64,000 nt of DNA, from assembly GCA_964036045.1 (NCBI GenBank), contig OZ038392.1:27458663-27522662 (forward strand), in the 5' to 3' direction. Source of the DNA: Eutreptiella sp. 'Long Island Sound 2002' (Eukaryota; Euglenozoa; Euglenophyceae; Eutreptiales; Eutreptiaceae). The notes under the pieces were generated by a model. The model was not told where the DNA came from. It was given only the letters and a program-made list of their open reading frames with translations, and did no database searches. A program made the position numbers and the translations under genes. Below, piece after piece: positions 21,377 to 32,445 of the stretch; position 1 is the stretch's first letter; the number at the start of each line of letters is the position of its first letter.

Positions 21377-22618
21377 TTGATTTCCGAGAGCCTGAAGAGG
21401 AAAGAGTACCTTGAAGTCTGTTTTCATGCTTTTTATGCTTCCACTGGCGGGCCAAGGTGAAAACCTGCAGAACTTCACTTCATTCTGCAGGACAACCATT
21501 GAAGTTCAGGATATACCGAAAAAGTACGGTTTAAGGCATGGAAAAGCCCACACCTTATTTGGTCTCCATTATTCCTCGTGGGAATTCCGGAGGGACTGCC
21601 GGCTTTCTGCGCTCTGAGCCGCTCGCGCCGCCAGCAAGGTCAGCAGCACAATTTTGGGAACCAGAAAGAATGGAGTTGGAAGTGGTTTCAAGGTCGAATA
21701 TTGAACAGTTTTAAAGGGCGGATATGACTGGCATAACAGCAAGTTCTGGAGTTACGACAAGTTCTGGAGGGAGTTGAGTTGGAGGGAGCCAAGTATCAAG
21801 GAACCTGGGGTTATTGAGGTTCCCAAAATCTTTTGGTTAGTTCATGGTTGGAAAGTACTTTGAATATTACTTGGTCCTGGTTTAGCTTGGCAGCACCTAT
21901 GGTCAACTTGAAGCCAAGTTTAAGTAACTACAAGTTGAGTTTTGGGGTTTTGAAGGGAGTTATTCCCGGGGCACCTACCTGACTTGAACCAGTTGTCTAC
22001 ATGTTGAGGCGAACACGTAAAGCAACGCGTTAGAAGTCTGGACGCGCCGTTGTACACGTGCAGCGAGGAGCTGAACCCTCATGCCCTGGCATTTGTGTTA
22101 TGACAGGCTGATTCATGTGGCTGGATTGGGGCATCGTGGTACATTTATGATGTGGGATCTGGAGCTCAAGTTCATATGCTGGAGTTTCATGGCTGCGAGT
22201 GCAGGCCCCCAGCCACACCTACAACCACCTGACAGCTGAGGTACTGGCCTGATATCTAGGGTGCCTACTTCACTGAATTTATGGCTCAATTACTGTGTTC
22301 ATCTGACCAGATTAATTGGATTTGGTGACATTTATTGGGTCAAGCGTCTGGATCAGGGTTGGATTACTGACTACTGCGACCAGGAACATCGTTCACGACT
22401 ATGGGAGCGTACGAGGACGACACTGGAGTATCCAGAGACCGTTTGAAGGACTCATCTTGGTCTACATTTGGTCATTTATGGTTGGTTCTACTCTGAATTT
22501 TTAGTAAGATTGGACCCCATTGACGCCAGATTGAGGTGAGATCTGTTGGTTACGTGGAACATGGGAGTCATTCTTGGACGACGCCTTCACACACAGCGTG
22601 TATTCAGGCTGGGAGGGG
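21377..22618 (+). other. Probable 3' region of E6, no gene
   Basis: No supported ORF. It ends with GGGAGGGGTG near 22611-22620, which could be the polypurine tract of E6 before an LTR that starts TGTTAAAAGTCC. No second LTR copy is in the window to test this. Confidence 0.35.
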
Positions 22619-24779
22619 TGTTAAAAGTCCATGAATGAGCAACAATTTCTCAAAATATTGTTTTCATATGGAGCAATGGTATTATTCCTTATTGGAGTTT
22701 GGTTGGGACGTTGGGGGAAATTTTATCCATGGAGCTTGATCATTGCCAATATGGGTGAAAGACACTTAATGGCTTAACTTTAATTCAAAAGAGGGTTGAT
22801 CTATTGTATTATATGCCATGACTTATTGTTTGTTATTCCATTGTTTCTTCTTTGAACACTATTTGTAATATAGCACAACATGGGTGTTGGCCTTTGCTTT
22901 ATCTATTTTTTTGGCTAGTCTCATTGAGATTGAGCTGTTCAGTAATCTGCATTTTTCTCCAACATATGGTTGTTTCACAGGATAATAATATTATTTTCAG
23001 ACTCAGCATAAAATTCCGCATCTATATAGTGGTCATACGACTATTTATTTTTTTGACCATTTTTGCCCCGTGAGCGCGCCGCTTCCACTATGGGCGATAC
23101 CTACTGAGTTCTGAGGTCATTGGGGAAGTTCCTACTGAGTTCTGCAGACATGAATCAATTATTTCCTGAGCTACAGAAAATTCCTGGATGACATTTAAAG
23201 TGATTTTCTATCATTTTTTATCATTGGGAAACCATTTTTCTTTCGTCTGTTTGACTATCTTTTGCATGAAGCCTGATTTCTGAGATATACCATTTTTGCC
23301 CTGATCTGAAGCCACTGTTCACTGTTGCAGAATGCAGACTGAAGTCCTGAGTGGTCCTGATGCATACATGCATGCATACGAGCAAACACAAGGCCCAACA
23401 TCACCCATTGTTTGTCTGTTCATTGTACAGCCCCATCAAGTTCCTTATTATTTTATTGATCCCAGTTCTGCTCGTCTTGGAGTCTTGGTCTGGTTTCATT
23501 TTCCAGTGAAATCTTTGAGTACCAGAAATGGAGCAGGAGCAAACACCAAAGCAACTGCGACCAGAAGATACTGAGACTATTCAAATAGAGGAACGAGATG
23601 CAAAACGGGAATTTAACACCGAAACGGCCCCAGTTTTGCGCTACGGCACTTGGGGGGGCACCCACGAAAAACAGTGCAAACTGCTGCTGAAACTGTACCT
23701 CAAGCTGTACAGAGGCAACACCAACACACATAGGAAGGCACCAAAACCGCATCAAACAAATACATTGATTTCAATGTTGAAGAACAAAGAAGCAAGCACA
23801 TGTATTAGGCCACTTTTTGCCTCTTCGTGGGCCGCCGGAACATAGGACAACCGCCCTCCAAAGCCAAAACTAAGGTCTTCTCCACATCTAATGGTTTATC
23901 CAATAGAATACGAAGAACAAGAAAGATGTCCTTGATTAGTGCCCGAAAGGTTTTGATGAAATCCTGCACGTTTTGATGTTGGAAAAACAAACCAAAGCAG
24001 CAAGTAGAGCAAGAACAGGATGTGGATCGAATCAATGAATAGTATTGAAATCCAGTGTATCACAGAAGGGCTGCACATAGACAAGGCAGGCTTAAGTACA
24101 TAGATTCAACCACAATTGGATAAAACAAATCATTTTTATGTGAAAGCTGGCCTGACTCGTGGATCCCAATTGGCATCAAGCACTTCATGTGCACTCTTTT
24201 GGATGAAATGGAGTTGGTTAGGAATGTGGGGCAAAGGAGGTAGGCCAGACACAGAATATGTCTTGGCCAAGCAACTGAATTCAGAAACAGTTAAAAAGTA
24301 GAACCACAAAAAGTGGTAGAACCAGTTGAGTATAGGGGTCTTGGGGTGGGGAACCACTAGGCTTAATCTCCAAGGTCTTAGGCATGAAATGTCCACTTTA
24401 TTTTGGTGTGTCCTCCATGAAGGAAGATACCTCCGCTCAGTTGAGTGGTAGGGGTGAACTTCATGGGGGGGCTAGGGTTATAACCCTAGTTACTTTGAGA
24501 AGGTGTACTTTAAGCTTCAAAAGAGAAAGAAAAATGCTTAAGTATGTCTTAGCATCAACAAAAGGGTTTTAAGGCGGCTTGGCCTGGATCAAGACCTCCA
24601 AGAAAGACATGGCAGTGACGTTTTCTTACTCCCCCCTGGAGTACTAGTTGATCAAGCTAGTAGGACCAAGGAAAAAGGCTCAAATGTCCCCAAAATTATC
24701 TCAGAAAATGCATTAAACCAATCAAAAAAATTCCCATCAGTTCAAAGAAGCCTATCACACCGTAGGTACCCTCGAAAAA
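22619..24779. other. AT-rich stretch without a recognised gene
   Basis: Only short ORFs. The most gene-like is 23528-23845 (+, 105 codons, MEQEQTPKQLRPEDTETI), polar and without any motif I know, and I would not call it a gene. A perfect palindrome CTAGGGTTATAACCCTAG lies at about 24471-24488. Confidence 0.4.
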
Positions 24780-24950
24780 CAGTGTAATGTACCGTGAATG
24801 ATGTCCCTGCAATGGGGCATTCCTCAAAAGTCGCCAGCGTGCGGCGAAAACCTTTGGCAAAAATTTTGGGGGTAGTGGGGTTCGAACCCAGGACTCCCTC
24901 CCTAGAGCACACATGCTTGCCCACTAGGGTACAGTCGAACGCTCTAATGC
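24780..24950 (-). repeat. tRNA-derived SINE-like element
   Basis: On the minus strand the order is an A-box-like TAGTGGGCAAGC (about 24917-24928), then GTCCTGGGTTCGAACCCC (24877-24894), a canonical pol III B box GGTTCGAACCC in a T-arm-like stem. This order and spacing are those of a tRNA-related SINE head. The body extends to lower coordinates, and its end could not be found. It is not a working tRNA gene, because the anticodon arm does not fold cleanly. Confidence 0.55.
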
Positions 24951-25399
24951 GGACGGCTATCGCTGCATAAACAGCATTTTAGTGAACATCCTGACCAAGG
25001 GCTAGGACGGAGCAATACTCCCAACGGAGGGCACAAATCTCCAGGAGCTGGAAAAAATAGAAAATGGAACCAACAGGGAGTGAATCCTGTGGTTTAGCGA
25101 AAGGGGTAGCGATTTAAGAAGTCAAATCGCTAAAGAGTGACGAAAGGACGTTAGAAATCGTCATTTTTAGACTAAAACCTAAAGTTGCAGACAAGCGCAA
25201 CAGAAGCGGACTCCAAAAAATAGTTGTGCAGCGTAAACGGCTCTAGAAAAAGAAGGTATGAGTCGTAGTTTTTAAAAGTTTTAAAAGAAATTTTTGCACA
25301 GTTGCATGAAAAATTTTATAACTTTAGGAAAAAGGATTGTACGGAAACTCACACCACAGAGCAGGTGGACAACCCACCTCCTAGGTATGTCAGTGTCAT
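24951..25399. other. No feature seen
   Basis: About 450 bp of AT-rich sequence with no ORF or repeat I could support. Confidence 0.5.
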
Positions 25400-25930
25400 A
25401 TCACACGCATGCATTGCGTTCGTGTTGGTTGCTTCCTTAAAACGCTAGGGTTGTCACTGTTGTGTTCGTTCGGGGTTCGGGTGCTCACTTGCTTTGCTCC
25501 GCAGAGGTCAAAACTGAGATGAAAGGTATGCGAAACGAATGGAGCACGCAGCGCGCACGTAGGGTTAGAGTATGCGCTGTGCTTGCGATGCATGCGCCTA
25601 GTTCAGGCATTCACACGTTGTGTCGCTTTCCCTGTGCCCCAATCCACCCTTCTCTTCTCTTCACAGGTCAGAAAAGAAAGTGCTTGCTCGGTTCTGCGTT
25701 GTCGCAGCGTTGAAATAGGGTTGCTTAAAACGCTTAGGCTTGTTTTGCGCCGTGCAGTGCGCCATTCCATCTCCTTTTTCTGCAGGAAACAAGATAAGAA
25801 AAGCATGCATGACACACAGTGCATTAATCGATTAGGGTTGTTTATAATTCGCCGTAGGGTTGTTCAAACGCTTAGGGTTGTTTTGCGTTCGTGTTACCTT
25901 CGGCATTCACATGATGCGTGGTGGGTAAGG
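25400..25930 (+). repeat. Loose repeats with CGCTTAGGGTTGTTTTGCG-type motif
   Basis: Three or four related units, each with a variant of AAAACGCTTAGGGTTGT (near 25438, 25725 and 25868), followed in three cases by a pyrimidine tract, CAG and a purine-rich stretch. Flanked by CCCACCTCCTAGG and CTCACCTCCTGG. Old tandem duplication is likely. No gene seen. Confidence 0.35.
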
Positions 25931-26044
25931 TAGGTAAGCCCAGGAGGAGCTCACCTCCTGGTTGAGTCACGTTATGATTTGTTGTTGTTGGTTAGATTAG
26001 GTGAAATAAAGTGAGATTGGGAGACCTGTGCATACCTGTGCATG

Positions 26045-26175
26045 CATTTGGCGCATTAAAAGGTAGGCAACGTGTGTTGCGCACGCTACAACTCTTGTTT
26101 AGGTTACCCAGGGGCTCCAGCCTACGTTCTTTAAGAGAACGGGTGGAGTTCTTTAAGCTTGCTTGCTTAAAGCAC
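26045..26175 (-). repeat. Isolated copy of the hairpin segment found in the E1/E2 3' regions
   Basis: The complement contains AAGCAAGCAAGC, a hairpin (26115-26148), GAGCCCCTGGGTAACC and TTTAATGCG in the same order as 54508-54615 and 61650-61765. The hairpin arms differ from E1/E2 but still pair. Probably a scrap of a related element on the opposite strand. Confidence 0.65.
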
Positions 26176-26209
26176 ACTGGCTGTTGCATGTCATGGCACA
26201 CGAAATGAT

Positions 26210-26700
26210 TCATGTTCTACACGGGATCCCGAAATGCGGCACCCCCCTGGGCCACTGCGCCCTGTTCCACTGCCACAACAATCGCATGTACAACTCGACG
26301 ACCTTCCACTGGGCGGTGGTGGTGGGGTGACACATCACATCACTCACGCGGTGACACATAACCCATATTCGTGTGCGACCAGCTCGAACAGCCGGATTTC
26401 GTGTGAAACGGCTGCATCGACCAATACACGGTTTACCTGATCGCATATGTACAACCCAGCGCCTGTATCACCCGGTTTGTCGGCTGTGTCACAGCAGTGG
26501 TACTCACCGTTGCTGGTGATGGAACATAAACTCAAAAGGTTGGCCACCGACGACGACAGCCGTGCTCGAGGCGCCGTGCCTTCGTCGGTAGTCTTCAGTA
26601 CAATGATGACTTCGTGGTCACTCATCCCCCGCTGTATCTGCACGGATTGGATGAACGTCGGGGTTTTGCCGCACCCCCACAGCTCCTATGATTTTAGCAG
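26210..26700 (-). pseudogene. P-loop NTPase-like fragment
   Basis: Minus-strand coding remnants. A Walker A-like GCGKT is encoded near 26665. The sequence upstream of it (KIIGAVG) is in the neighbouring frame, as expected from one extra G in a run of five. Downstream come VIIVLKTTDEG and DQVNRVLVDAA in the same frame (ORF 26643-26344), then another frame change near 26370 into a stretch ending at 26210. No Walker B could be assigned. The role is unknown. Packaging or helicase ATPases are candidates only. Confidence 0.4.
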
Positions 26701-26739
26701 CTGTTTTTTCCCAAAATTCAAAAAGTCAGCAAAAGGCAG

Positions 26740-27560
26740 ATTTTCGCGAGGAAATGACCTGTTTTTTTCGTTTCTACGGCCCCAAAATAGGGGGGGGGGG
26801 GTTCCTCCTACCCGGCTTCTGTCCAAAAATATCAAAAACCCTGAAATTTGGCCTATTTTGGGGTATTTTTGCCTGCTCTGGGCTGGTCCTGCAGAACAGT
26901 GCTGCACACCAGTGTACCTGCCTATAGAGGATTTTCGACAGAAATTGCCCTTTTGTTGGGATTCTCTTGCCCCAAAATATGGATGGGGGGGTTCTTCCCA
27001 CCCGAGCTTTCTCCTAAACCATCAAAAACCCTGGAACTCGGCCTATTTTGGAGTACTTTTGTCTGTTGTGGGGTGGTGCTACAGAACAGTGCTGCACACC
27101 AGCGTACCTGTATCCTATAGTATAGGCACAAAAATACCATGAAAAGAGGTACCCAAAAAGACCAAAGGAAACCTTTTTTCTTTTATTCTGCACGCTCAAA
27201 ATAGGAGAGGGGGGTTCCTCCTACCCGATTGTTCTCCAAAAATACACTGTTTTTGGCCAAAAATTGGCAATTTTTGGCCATTTTTGGACTAAAAATGTTT
27301 TTTTTCTGTGCTGACGGCCCTGCAACACCCAATAGGTTGCTCCAATACAATTCCAAACACATTTCACTGGATTGGGCACCCTATGAATAGGGTATGGGGC
27401 CCTAAAACTCACGACCCCGGCTAAAAAAATAATATTTTCGGCAAAAAATTGGCAATTTTTGGCCATTTTTGGGCGAAAACTGTTTTTTTTTGTGCTGACG
27501 GCCCTGCAACCCCCGATATGTTGCTCCGATACAACTGCAAACACGTTTCAGTGGGTTGAT
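26740..27560 (+). repeat. Two families of tandem repeats
   Basis: First family: units starting near 26765, 26970 and 27185, each with CCCAAAATA, a long G run, TTCCTCCTACCCG, and then AAAAACCCTG…GGCCTATTTTGG and CAGAACAGTGCTGCACACC (the third unit is short). Second family: two units near 27245-27370 and 27430-27555 with AAAAATTGGCAATTTTTGG, GTGCTGACGGCCCTGCAAC and CCAAACAC or CAAACAC. No coding function seen. Confidence 0.7.
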
Positions 27561-28096
27561 TGGGTTGACCCAGTTCGAAAACCTGGCCACCGTTGTCCCA
27601 TTGCCCTTCGTTATCCCCCTTGGTGAACTGCTTTTTCAACTGCTCCCGCAATTGGCCATGGGCATCGTTGACCGTCAGCGTGGTTCCGAGGTTCACCACA
27701 AACCCACCCCCGACAACCGCCGAAGCGATGGAGTTTAGATACCTCGACAAAAACCCAAACCTCCGGGCCATTGACATGGCGACGATCGGTTGATTGGTAC
27801 AATCGGGGGAGAAGAGGGAGAGGGGTCTTTACTTTTTATGGCTGTCGATGTGTGACGTGTTTCATCTCCGTCGAATACTGGAATGTGTGGTTGAAGATTT
27901 TGCGTAGCAGTAACAGTGCCCCGTCGACGGATTGGTCAGTCGGGGATCGGTACCGCAGGGCCAGGGCCAGGTTCTACACGCGGAACGCGCACATTCGCCA
28001 CCACTCACCCGTGTCCGATGACGTTTTCACTAGGTAATCCTGTAATGTATTCTGTGTCACGGGCTTCGAGATGGCGATGACCACCAGTGTCGGAGT
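27561..28096 (-). pseudogene. Broken ORF with a glycine-rich hydrophobic segment
   Basis: Two minus-strand fragments. One (27777-27561) has ARRFGFLSRYLNSIASAVVGGG and FVVNLGTTLTVNDAHGQL. The other, to its right (about 28060-27830), reads YLVKTSSDTGEWWRMCAFRV, a stop at 27974-27976, then ALRYRSPTDQSVDG. They may be one protein with frame breaks. I do not recognise it. Confidence 0.3.
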
Positions 28097-28566
28097 TACC
28101 TTACTGTGTACAGGTACTGTGTTCGGAGTAACTTGCCAAAATGCGCAGCGGAGTCCGATGCACAAAATGCTTGATGTGCCAAACCCGTGTATGCGATTAC
28201 TGGCACATACTCCACACACGACGTTGATCGAAAGAATGGCATGCATGAAGGTTGCAGGAGGTGGTCGAGACAAATCAGACAGGACTGCAACACGGCACCA
28301 CAATCATTTTTGACGTCTATCCGGACATGCGGCTTTCCCTCTATCTCTGGGGTCCCTCCAAGGTTACCATGCTGGACGGCATCAAATCTGCTCCCGCTGC
28401 GGTTTCCAGCATTGCTGTTGTGGCTGTCCTCTTGCTCCGATGCTTTCCCGTTATCTTGCTCTGATTCCTCCCTTTCGGGATTTGATCCCGTATCTTGCTC
28501 TGATCCAGCGTGTAGCTCTCCCTCATCATGGTTATTTTGCCTTTTCGCTTTTGGCGCCATGTCCAC
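28096..28566 (-). pseudogene. Unrecognised ORF with acidic, low-complexity N terminus
   Basis: ATG at 28560 (MAPKAKRQNNHDEG). About 60 residues rich in Glu, Ser, Asn and Gln follow. Near 28300 the more protein-like reading switches to the adjacent frame (HAILSINVVCGVCASNRIHG, to 27974), which suggests a frameshift. An imperfect repeat (GGAGCAGATGTGATG and GGAGCAGATTTGATG) lies at about 28575 and 28385. Confidence 0.3.
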
Positions 28567-28573
28567 AACCGCA

Positions 28574-29377
28574 TCACATCTGCTCCTTCCGCGTTTTCCA
28601 TGACGGCTGTTGTCCTTCTCGTTCGATGCTCCGTCGTCCTAATCTGATATGACATCCAAGGTGGCATCCAAAGTCATTTCTCTCTGCAGAGATCGAACAA
28701 AGCCGTTGGTTGGCCACTGAAACCTTTTTAGACTTTTTTATGTTTGTCAGCCTTTGACTCACATATGAGCCACACATGAAACCCCGTGACCACCTGCTAG
28801 ACTTCCCAATGCAAAGAAACACAAAGTGCACAAGAAACACAAAGTATGCTTTTCGATTCGCTGTTCTTGCCGCAATTCTGGACTGCATCGATTGAAAGAT
28901 TGTCAAGATTCCAAGGGCCCAAGGGACGAAACACTGCAACGATGCAAACGATGCAACACCATGACCAGGACCAGCGATAGAGATACCAGCCTGACCAGTA
29001 AGCCAGTCTGACCGGTTAGGATGCCTACTGAGTGGTTTACGATAGTAATAAATCTGTAGACCATACATGCGCCCCAGTCTTTCTGCAATTACCTCACTCA
29101 TGTATTTAATTGCATCCATTTGCAGCATATCATCCTTACTGTCGGACAAACTCAGCGACAGTGTGATTGCACTTCCAAAAAAACTACCTTTGCTACCTAA
29201 CCCTACCTTTGCTTTTCCCAACGTTTTCCTCCACTTATTAATAACACTCATGACACAGCCCTGATAATAGTCCTCATGGTTGTCCACCATCCACTGTTTT
29301 ACCCGGATCCCCCAAGTCCTTCCATCATCATCTCGCATCCGGATAGGTGTATACACATCACAATTCCACAATTCCAC
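28574..29377 (-). CDS. Unrecognised ORF, 267 codons
   Basis: The first 125 residues look like a real globular protein (RTWGIRVKQWMVDNHEDYYQ, VINKWRKTLGKAKVG, MSEVIAERLGRMYGLQIYYY). The rest (after about 29000) looks like translated noncoding DNA, so the true end may be earlier or the gene may be interrupted there. No ATG is strongly favoured. Function unknown. Confidence 0.4.
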   Translation of the reverse strand: MELWNCDVYTPIRMRDDDGRTWGIRVKQWMVDNHEDYYQGCVMSVINKWRKTLGKAKVGLGSKGSFFGSAITLSLSLSDSKDDMLQMDAIKYMSEVIAERLGRMYGLQIYYYRKPLSRHPNRSDWLTGQAGISIAGPGHGVASFASLQCFVPWALGILTIFQSMQSRIAARTANRKAYFVFLVHFVFLCIGKSSRWSRGFMCGSYVSQRLTNIKKSKKVSVANQRLCSISAERNDFGCHLGCHIRLGRRSIEREGQQPSWKTRKEQM

Positions 29378-29429
29378 AATTCAGCGGTTCCACAATGTGG
29401 CGCAAAATTCCAGAGGCCGATGCCCTACG

Positions 29430-29621
29430 TTAAACGGATAATTTCAGGGTAAAATTGCATTGCATCGACGACCAATTCACATATATATCACGTATACCAC
29501 CACCCAGTCCGGCCACCACACCGGGATTGTCTATTCGCGGGGGCCATGATTGTTCGTGTGTGCTCCAGTCGTGTCTCTTCGGTGATGGGTCTTTCTCGCA
29601 TGTGCCGTTCACACAGGACAC
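29430..29621 (-). CDS. Small unrecognised ORF, 63 codons
   Basis: Encodes WPPRIDNPGVVAGLGGGIRD and IYVNWSSMQCNFTLKLSV. The reading looks protein-like rather than random. It could be the N-terminal part of the ORF at 28574-29377 in a shifted frame. Function unknown. Confidence 0.3.
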   Translation of the reverse strand: MSCVNGTCEKDPSPKRHDWSTHEQSWPPRIDNPGVVAGLGGGIRDIYVNWSSMQCNFTLKLSV

Positions 29622-29663
29622 AAACCAAAAACAAAGAGGCTATTTTAGGTAACAAAGCGCACA

Positions 29664-30420
29664 CACCGTAAAACCACCACAAAAACCCTGTTTTTTTCAC
29701 CCAAGGAAAAAAATCACAATGGGTGCACAAGGCAATTTTTGACAGATTTACAAAACTTTTTACAGAGTGTAAAAAAAAAGGTTGCGGCTTTTGGGGTGTG
29801 TAACCTGAAGTAACCTTAGGTAACCTTAGGTAACCTTAGGTAACTTTAGGTAACCTTAGGTAGCTTTAGGTAACGTTAGGTAACTTTAGGTAACCTTAGG
29901 TAACCCCACAAAACCCGCACCTTGTTTTTTTCGCCCAAGGAAAAAAATCACAATTAGGTGCGTAAGGGAATTTTTGACAGAGTTGCAAAACTTTTTAGAG
30001 TGAAAGAAAACAGGTTGCGGCTTTTGGGGTGTGTAACCTTAGGTAACCTTGGGTAACTTTATGTAACCTTAGGTAACCCCACAAAACCCGCACCCTGTTT
30101 TTTTCACCCAAGGAAAAAAATCACAATAGGTGCACAAGGGAATTTTTGACAGAGTTGCAAAACTTTTTACAGAGTGAAAAAAACAGGTTGCGGCTTTTGG
30201 GGGGTGTAACCTTAGGTAACCACAGGTAACTTTACGTAAACCCACCAAACCCGCACCCTGTTTTTTTCGCCCAAGGAAAAAAATCACAATAGGTGCACAA
30301 GGGGACTTTTGACAGAGTTGCAAAACTTTTTACAGAGCGAAAAAAACAGGTTGCGGCTTTTGGGGTGTGTAACCTTAGGTAACCTTAGGTAACTTTAGGT
30401 AACATTAGGTAGCTTTACGG
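29664..30420 (+). repeat. Four palindromic units separated by TAACCTTAGG arrays
   Basis: Four copies of a 130-150 bp unit (starting near 29670, 29907, 30077 and 30238). Each begins ACCCGCACCCTGTTTTTTTC and ends GAAAAAAACAGGTTGCGGCT, so the ends form an imperfect inverted repeat. Between them lie runs of the 10-mer TAACCTTAGG with variants. A fifth unit, without the 10-mer run, is at 32322-32440. Each unit contains GACAGAGTTGCAAAACTTTT. Confidence 0.85.
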
Positions 30421-30421
30421 G

Positions 30422-31200
30422 GACGATGCCGATCATAGGCAGGGTGCAGTCGACCTTCTCGACCAAATACCAGTGGGTTGGGACGTGGTCTTCTCTGTGG
30501 ATTCTTCTATCGAGGACGTTCTGAGGGCACAGCTAGTCAAAAAGAAGGCGCGTGTCAAGGACGTGACCCACATTGGTGTAAGGGGGCAGTACCGGGTAAT
30601 GTGGCGATTCCTTGAGATGCTCAGGTCACATAAACACGGGGGTAGGCTGGTGGCAATCGGCGACGTGGACGCAAAGGGCCGCGAGCGTCTAATTGGGTTC
30701 TTGAACAAGTTATCGAGTCAGTACACGCCAGGCAACCATCCGTATGTCGTTACCATGTCCCCTGACTGGTCACATGGGTATCTAGATAAAATGGACACCG
30801 GAGCGGTTGCCGTTTATGGTATTCCTGACTGGCTTAATTCATTCATTGAAACCAAACAACACTTGATGAAAGCTATGACACACGGAGAGGTACCGAAGGA
30901 TAACAAACACAAGTACCAATGGCTTTCGATTTACATTAAGGTGCTAGGAACTATGCGAGTGCCGATGCATCGTCTGGCTCCAGAGTCCCAACGGATGTGT
31001 GTGATACCCAAGGGAGACACACCAGACGACCGAGAATGGCACGGGCCAGTAGAATTTAAACTTGAGGCCCCCAAAAAGAACGCTGATATTGTCGAATGTC
31101 TGTTGCATCATTGGTACGCGATGGATAACAATCAGGTCGGGGAGGTCATGCTCCGTCTGATACAGGTGCACCTGGTGCCAACAGGGTTCCTAAACTGTAT
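30422..31200 (+). pseudogene. Virus-like ORF, N-terminal part, truncated at 5' end
   Basis: Open from just after a TAG at 30410-30412, with no ATG in the first 100 codons' natural start region. The reading begins YGDDADHRQGAVDLLDQIPV, so the N terminus seems lost into the repeat array. It contains DVVFSVDSSIEDVLRAQ, GGRLVAIGDVDAKGRERLIG and HPYVVTMSPDWSHGYLD. Near 31200 the plausible reading moves to the next frame (see 31203-32189). The frame 30473-31573 that continues there looks like random translation. Function not recognised. Confidence 0.5.
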
Positions 31201-31202
31201 AG

Positions 31203-32189
31203 ATGATAGCAACAGTCTGCACACTGCAGTGGCTGTTCCGACTGTCCGCATTAAAACGGGATCACCACGGCGCTTTGCAACGACTAGGGTTGATAGAAGC
31301 GGGCAAAGGGTCATACACCCACGCGCTATGGTACGCCCAAAACCGACAGCCCACCAAAGCCAATGGGATGGGGTTGTTACTATTTGTGGCGATGACCAAC
31401 TTATCGGTATCATTCTACCGCAGATGGCTGCTTGGCAAGCTACGGGTACAAGAAGTTGCAGACAAAGGAGGCCTTCTCGCGCAAGGCATCAACGGGGAAC
31501 AGACATGTCTACTCCTGAACAGATCACCCGATTTCAAATACGCGTGGCGTCACATGGAGTCAATTTTCCTTAGCCGGTTCGGTCTGTTTGCTGATTTCTA
31601 CACATTGGTGGCGTTACTGGTGATCTTCTTTCCGTGTTGGAGATACGACAACAAAGGGGAACCATATGACGATGGGGTAATGGCCAACCAATTTGATATG
31701 TCCCACCCCAAATCATTGGCCATCGTGGACACCACCGCACACCACCTTATGACCCTGTGCCGATACAACGGTGATATTGCACCTAATGCACCGACGAAGG
31801 CCCGAATCGCTATAGGTATACAATACATGGACAATGTATTACGGAAAGGCAAAAACCTGGTCCTCCTTGCCTACGAGAGGGGTGGCGTCCACGGTATGCT
31901 TGTTTGCAGAACCGACATCGGTAATGTGATCGATGGTATACGTGACGAGTACAAACTGCAACATGTAAATACAATAAAGAACAGTGTGATTGGCAAGAAG
32001 TCCATATTCGTGAGTCTTCTCTGTGGAGTAAAATGCGGTACAAAACTCGTCCGATACCTCCGGGATACCCTGAATTACGAGTTTGTATTTTTGGAGGCTG
32101 TGGACGACGCGCTTGAATACTGGAGAGATAAAGTTGGGTTGACTGTGCTACAGAAGAATGGACTCACTCTGATGTGTGGGGTGTTGTAA
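31203..32189 (+). pseudogene. Virus-like ORF, C-terminal part, acetyltransferase-like end
   Basis: Frame +3 relative to its left neighbour, 328 codons. The early part (LRVQEVADKGGLLAQG, FKYAWRHMESIFLSRFG) is unrecognised. The end (about 31840-32170) has the look of a GNAT-type N-acetyltransferase: VLLAYERGGVHGMLVCRT as core strands, then LVRYLRDTLNYEFVFLEAV and a final DALEYWRDKVGL segment. The call rests on strand pattern and the terminal W-RDK-GL motif only. Probably one gene with 30422-31200, joined by a frameshift. Confidence 0.45.
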
Positions 32190-32321
32190 ACACGAGTGAC
32201 CTAGGAGGGAGGGTGCCCTAGGAGGGAGGGAGGGGCTCAGGCGACACTCGAAGGCTACATTTCCCCGTTCCTGTCACAGATGACCCGATTTCGGGGTAAA
32301 AATGGCAGCAGGCGGATGACA

Positions 32322-32445
32322 TAGCAAAACCCGCACCCTGTTTTTTTCGCCCAAGCAGAAAAGTGTAAAAGTAACCGGTTTATAACGGTTGACAGAGTTA
32401 CAAAACTTTTTGAAAAGTGAAAAAAACAGGGTGCGGCTTTTGGAT
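32322..32445 (+). repeat. Fifth copy of the palindromic unit, between two genes
   Basis: Arms AACCCGCACCCTGTTTTTTT and AAAAAAACAGGGTGCGGCTT pair almost perfectly around about 80 bp. It lies between the end of the ORF at 32189 and the start at 32549. It may be a shared regulatory or termination structure, or a small palindromic mobile unit. Confidence 0.75.

Noticed and set aside
23528-23845. Small plus-strand gene
   Set aside because: Fair start context but no motif, homology or neighbour to support it.
29664-30420. CRISPR array
   Set aside because: The repeats are long palindromic units with degenerate 10-mer runs between them, in eukaryotic DNA with no cas-like gene.
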